A stretch of DNA of 6,278 bases from NCBI GenBank assembly GCA_031258505.1, contig JAIRMT010000018.1, positions 1-6,278 of the forward strand, in the 5' to 3' direction. This DNA is from Treponema sp. Lineage in GTDB: Bacteria; Spirochaetota; Spirochaetia; Treponematales; Breznakiellaceae. Position 1 is the stretch's first letter, and the number at the start of each line of letters is the position of its first letter. Under the pieces are notes generated by a model that did not search any database, was not told the DNA's origin, and saw only the letters and a program-made list of their open reading frames with translations. Positions 3,637 to 6,278 of this stretch are shown in pieces. The translations under genes were made by a program, and so were the position numbers.

Positions 3637-6003
3637 AATCTCAATGTTCACCGGTAAAAAACCCTCAGATGTGGCGGTAAGCGTTAACGGCTCTGGGTTC
3701 CCGCGTTCCGTGAGCGCGTAGATGACGAGTCGCCCGTGAAACACGCGACGGCGCGGCGCAGAATATGCGTCGCAGTCAGCCAGATTCCCATTCTCCATGC
3801 CTAGCAGTATACCAGCGCCGGTGAGTGAGACCGTAACGATCGGCGTTTCCATCACGCAGATCCGGTTTTGCTCATCAAGCAGCTCCAGTTCTATCTGGGC
3901 AATACGATACTTACCGTCGTCGTAGTCAGCTATCGGCGCTTGAGCTGGCCGCCATTGGCGCAGGTGAAGCCGAGTCGCGGGCAAGGTGGATTCCAGCGTG
4001 TCGCTGACTATGTCGCCATTAGGCGTGCTGCCAACAACGCGCAGGCTTCCCCGCGTGAACGGAATCTTCCACAGGAGGTATTCGCGGTCTGCCGGGCGTT
4101 TCTGGCAAGCATAGCTCTTCCCATTACAGAACAATTCGGCTTCGTCAAGGTTGGTATAGCAAACCACTGTTACCTCAGCGTTGGGCTGGTAGTTCCATGA
4201 GCGGAATAGCCCGACGCCCCATTCCGGGCGCAAGCCTTCTTGTGCATAGCCAGTAACAAGGTAGACTTGTGGGGCGTCCTGCCACAGAGTCTTTCGGCGG
4301 TAATACTCCGCCTTCTCATTACCCGCAAGGTCTAGTAAGCCCGCGAGTGAACCGCGTATGGGCCAGCCATAGGCTTCGCCTAAGAAATCAATGCCGGTCC
4401 AGAGGAACTGCCCGCTAATGTACTCATGGTCAGTTACCGCCTTCCACGCCTGAAGGCTGTGGTTGTTCTCACTGCCGAGTATGGGCAGATGGGGAAAACG
4501 CTGATGATCCGCCTCATAAAACTGCTCCTTGTAGTTATAGCCAATGATATCAAACGAGTCGAAAAAGCCAATCTGCGAGGACAATTCCGGGAAAGCAGCA
4601 GCGGCAAGCACTGGTCGGGTGCTGTCGTAACGCTTCACGATGCGGACAAGCTCCGCAGCGACAGTGGTGAGGCGTTCCATGTTCGGTTTGTTCTCGCTGT
4701 AGAGCATTTCTTTCTTAGGCTTGTTTTTGTCGTTATTACCAAGCATCTCCATAAACAGCGGGTGGCAGTAAGGGTCGTTGGGATAGTCAATCTCATTACC
4801 CACGCTCCAGGCGATGATGCTGGGATGATTGCGTCCTCGAATCACCATATCGGCGAGGTCGCGCTCGTGCCATTCCGGGAAGTCTTCATAATAACCCTGA
4901 TGAACTGGCGGATATACATTATGGCCGTGGAACCATTTGTTCTTACAACCTTCCCACTCGTCAAAGGATTCTTCCATCACCAGAAAGCCCAGTTCATCGC
5001 AAAGTTCGTAGAGAGCTGGCGTGTGCGGATTATGGCTGGCGCGAATCGCGTTGCAGCCCATTGCCTTGAGCTTTTCCAGCCTGCGCCGCCACACATCAGC
5101 CCAGACAGCAGCGCCCAGACAACCTGCGTCGTCATGCGCGCACACGCCTTTGAGCTTGAGCGCCTTGCCATTGAGGAAAAAGCCCTTGTCAGCGTCAAAA
5201 CGAATGGAACGAATACCAGCGCGTATCGGCGGCGAAACATAATGCGCGTTGCTGGCGCTCAGTTCCAGCCTAACTGTGTAAAGGAACGGCGTGTCTGGAG
5301 ACCAAACATGGGGAGCAGGAATAGTAACGCGGATAGCAAAAGGCTTACTCGCGGAAGGAGCAAGCGTTCCTATGCTTATTGTTTGTTGAGCAGCCTCGCT
5401 TAAAGACACGTTTAGGCGGATTTCCACGTTGTGGGCATCGTCACTTCTCGTGTTGAGCGCATCGCCCGTGATGAGCAGCGCCGCTGTATTGTTATCGCCC
5501 AGCTCGCTCGTGATGACAATGCTGTCCTGCGGGATATAGACCGGATCGTGAATCTGCACCGTAACTTTGCGGAAGATGCCGGAACCAGTGTACCACCGCG
5601 AATCAGCAATGTCTTCGTGGCTTACCTGTACGGCGATTACGTTTTCCTTGTCTGCGTGGAGGCAGTGGGAAAGCGCATACCTGCTGCGGCTGTAACCTGA
5701 TGCGCGCCCGCCTAAGTAATAACCATTACACCAGACCTTGCTGTGTTTATACACGCCGTCGAAGTTGAGAAACACCAGCTTCTGCGCGACGGCTTTTGGT
5801 AAGACAAAGCGGGTACGATACCAGCCAGTTCCGCCCGGCAGATAGCCGGTTCCACTTGAGTTCTGAGGCGAGAATGGCTGAGATACTGCCCAGTCATGGG
5901 GGACAACGACTGATTGCCACGCGTTGTCGTCAAAATCACGTCTCCACGGGTCTTGGTGAGATGAAAGACTGAATTGCCAGTCCTGAAGATAAAGAATTTC
6001 CAT
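3592..6003 (-). CDS. Glycoside hydrolase family 2 enzyme, beta-galactosidase type
   Basis: The 803-residue protein should cleave beta-linked sugars, most likely beta-galactosides, by the retaining mechanism. Without a signal peptide it is cytoplasmic. Domains in order: sugar-binding jelly roll (about 1-155; PHDW at 35-38, GTGWYRTRF at 58-66), Ig-like domain (about 157-260), TIM barrel (about 270-577), a DUF4982-like Ig domain (about 577-665, with ELFCNGKSY) and a C-terminal Ig-like domain (about 675-789). Catalytic residues are acid/base E404 in SVGNEID and nucleophile E512 in LGSENN. NAIRASHNPH (318-327) and MEESFDEW (343-350) are GH2 marks. The ATG at 6003-6001 is preferred over the in-frame TTG at 6012 because AAAAGG (6018-6013) lies 9 bases before the ATG. 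The last 14 residues (HHGGHRVTRRERDW) are encoded by a repeat element. Other GH2 specificities such as beta-glucuronidase or beta-mannosidase are possible but less like this motif set. It appears to be a single-gene unit. Confidence 0.93.
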   Translation of the reverse strand: MEILYLQDWQFSLSSHQDPWRRDFDDNAWQSVVVPHDWAVSQPFSPQNSSGTGYLPGGTGWYRTRFVLPKAVAQKLVFLNFDGVYKHSKVWCNGYYLGGRASGYSRSRYALSHCLHADKENVIAVQVSHEDIADSRWYTGSGIFRKVTVQIHDPVYIPQDSIVITSELGDNNTAALLITGDALNTRSDDAHNVEIRLNVSLSEAAQQTISIGTLAPSASKPFAIRVTIPAPHVWSPDTPFLYTVRLELSASNAHYVSPPIRAGIRSIRFDADKGFFLNGKALKLKGVCAHDDAGCLGAAVWADVWRRRLEKLKAMGCNAIRASHNPHTPALYELCDELGFLVMEESFDEWEGCKNKWFHGHNVYPPVHQGYYEDFPEWHERDLADMVIRGRNHPSIIAWSVGNEIDYPNDPYCHPLFMEMLGNNDKNKPKKEMLYSENKPNMERLTTVAAELVRIVKRYDSTRPVLAAAAFPELSSQIGFFDSFDIIGYNYKEQFYEADHQRFPHLPILGSENNHSLQAWKAVTDHEYISGQFLWTGIDFLGEAYGWPIRGSLAGLLDLAGNEKAEYYRRKTLWQDAPQVYLVTGYAQEGLRPEWGVGLFRSWNYQPNAEVTVVCYTNLDEAELFCNGKSYACQKRPADREYLLWKIPFTRGSLRVVGSTPNGDIVSDTLESTLPATRLHLRQWRPAQAPIADYDDGKYRIAQIELELLDEQNRICVMETPIVTVSLTGAGILLGMENGNLADCDAYSAPRRRVFHGRLVIYALTERGNPEPLTLTATSEGFLPVNIEIHHGGHRVTRRERDW

Positions 6004-6038
6004 TGATACCAACCTTTTGCCGGAGATTCAGGAATGTT

Positions 6039-6073
6039 GTTCCCTTAGCTCTCCACTTGAGCGTTAAAGGAAC
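6039..6073 (-). promoter_or_regulatory. Inverted repeat in the leader of the glycosidase gene
   Basis: Minus strand GTTCCTTTA (6073-6065) can pair with TAAGGGAAC (6047-6039) over 9 positions with one G-T pair. An inner GCTC/GAGC stem (6062-6059 with 6051-6048) closes a 7-base loop, leaving a 2-base bulge. It begins at about the transcription start predicted from the upstream -10 box. No T run follows, so it is not a simple terminator. It may be an operator or a structured leader. Confidence 0.45.
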
Positions 6074-6079
6074 CTGTCC

Positions 6080-6107
6080 AGTATAAGCAAATGTGGTGAA
6101 AAAGCAA
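6080..6107 (-). promoter_or_regulatory. Possible promoter of the glycosidase gene
   Basis: Minus strand TTGCTT (6107-6102) and TATACT (6085-6080, 5 of 6 to consensus) are separated by 16 bp. The -35 box matches only in TTG. A start near 6073 would give a leader of about 70 bases containing the inverted repeat at 6039-6073. Confidence 0.4.
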
Positions 6108-6278
6108 ATAGTCGTCTGAAACAGCTTTCATTACTACGGGATCAGGATAAACGCATAGAAATTCCCCTGCTTCTGGACAGGGAGACTGTGCTTTGAATTT
6201 TCTTAGCCATGTATGCCTTTCTACGCTATGACACCCTGAACTGCGGTTTTATTCTATGCCGGAACAGACCTATTCCAC
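6108..6278. other. Right-edge intergenic sequence without a recognisable gene
   Basis: No frame with a start site or recognisable product was found on either strand. The only structure seen is a 5-bp hairpin CCCTG/CAGGG (6165-6169 with 6178-6182), without a T run good enough to call a terminator. A minus-strand frame is open from the edge for about 15 codons to a TAG near 6230, too short to judge. Confidence 0.5.

Noticed and set aside
4426..5403. 325-codon plus-strand frame inside the glycosidase gene
   Set aside because: It is antisense to the GH2 catalytic barrel, has no ribosome site or recognisable domain, and is the expected mirror of a well-conserved real gene.
6004..6012. TTG start adding three residues to the glycosidase
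   Set aside because: The AAAAGG ribosome site directly abuts this TTG, leaving no spacing, but sits 9 bases before the ATG at 6003.

Overview
The window reads as ordinary bacterial chromosome of roughly balanced base composition. It holds five protein genes (one cut by the left edge) and one unusually repeat-rich intergenic island. The gene content suggests an anaerobe: an oxygen-sensitive iron-sulfur class I fumarase split into two subunits, the end of what looks like a methyltetrahydrofolate:corrinoid methyltransferase-type protein, and an intracellular family 2 glycosidase. An acetogenic or fermentative spirochaete or clostridial-type bacterium would fit. That placement is inferred from gene content and remembered family resemblance, and the window contains no rRNA or other phylogenetic marker.

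Layout from left to right. Positions 1-168 (+) hold the C-terminal 55 residues of a pterin-binding, methyltransferase-like protein, followed by a strong hairpin terminator. A hairpin-rich gap separates it from nudC, an NAD(H) diphosphatase on the minus strand (356-1156). nudC diverges from a small unrecognised gene (1338-1706, +) across a 181-base region with promoter-like boxes and a 9-bp inverted repeat. The small gene runs tail-to-tail into the fumarase beta gene (1703-2248, -), and their stop codons overlap by 4 bases. The fumarase alpha gene (2253-3092, -) lies just upstream of beta, 4 bases away, so alpha-beta is a two-gene operon. The last gene is an 803-residue GH2 beta-galactosidase-type enzyme (3592-6003, -) with its own promoter-like leader.

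The most unusual stretch is 3112-3636, between the glycosidase and the fumarase operon. Three repeat families lie side by side. The first is a spacer-free tandem array of about 16 units of 21-24 bp in two alternating types. The second is two copies of a 22-23 bp unit, each ending in a palindrome. The third is a CCACGGAG-type inverted repeat that both encodes the last 14 residues of the glycosidase and forms a terminator-like hairpin after it. The array occupies the whole region where the fumarase promoter would be expected.

Apart from fumarase alpha with beta, the genes show no shared pathway. I do not see a new defence, mobile or biosynthetic system here. The items worth following are the repeat island, the two inverted repeats at putative transcription starts, and the small orphan gene.
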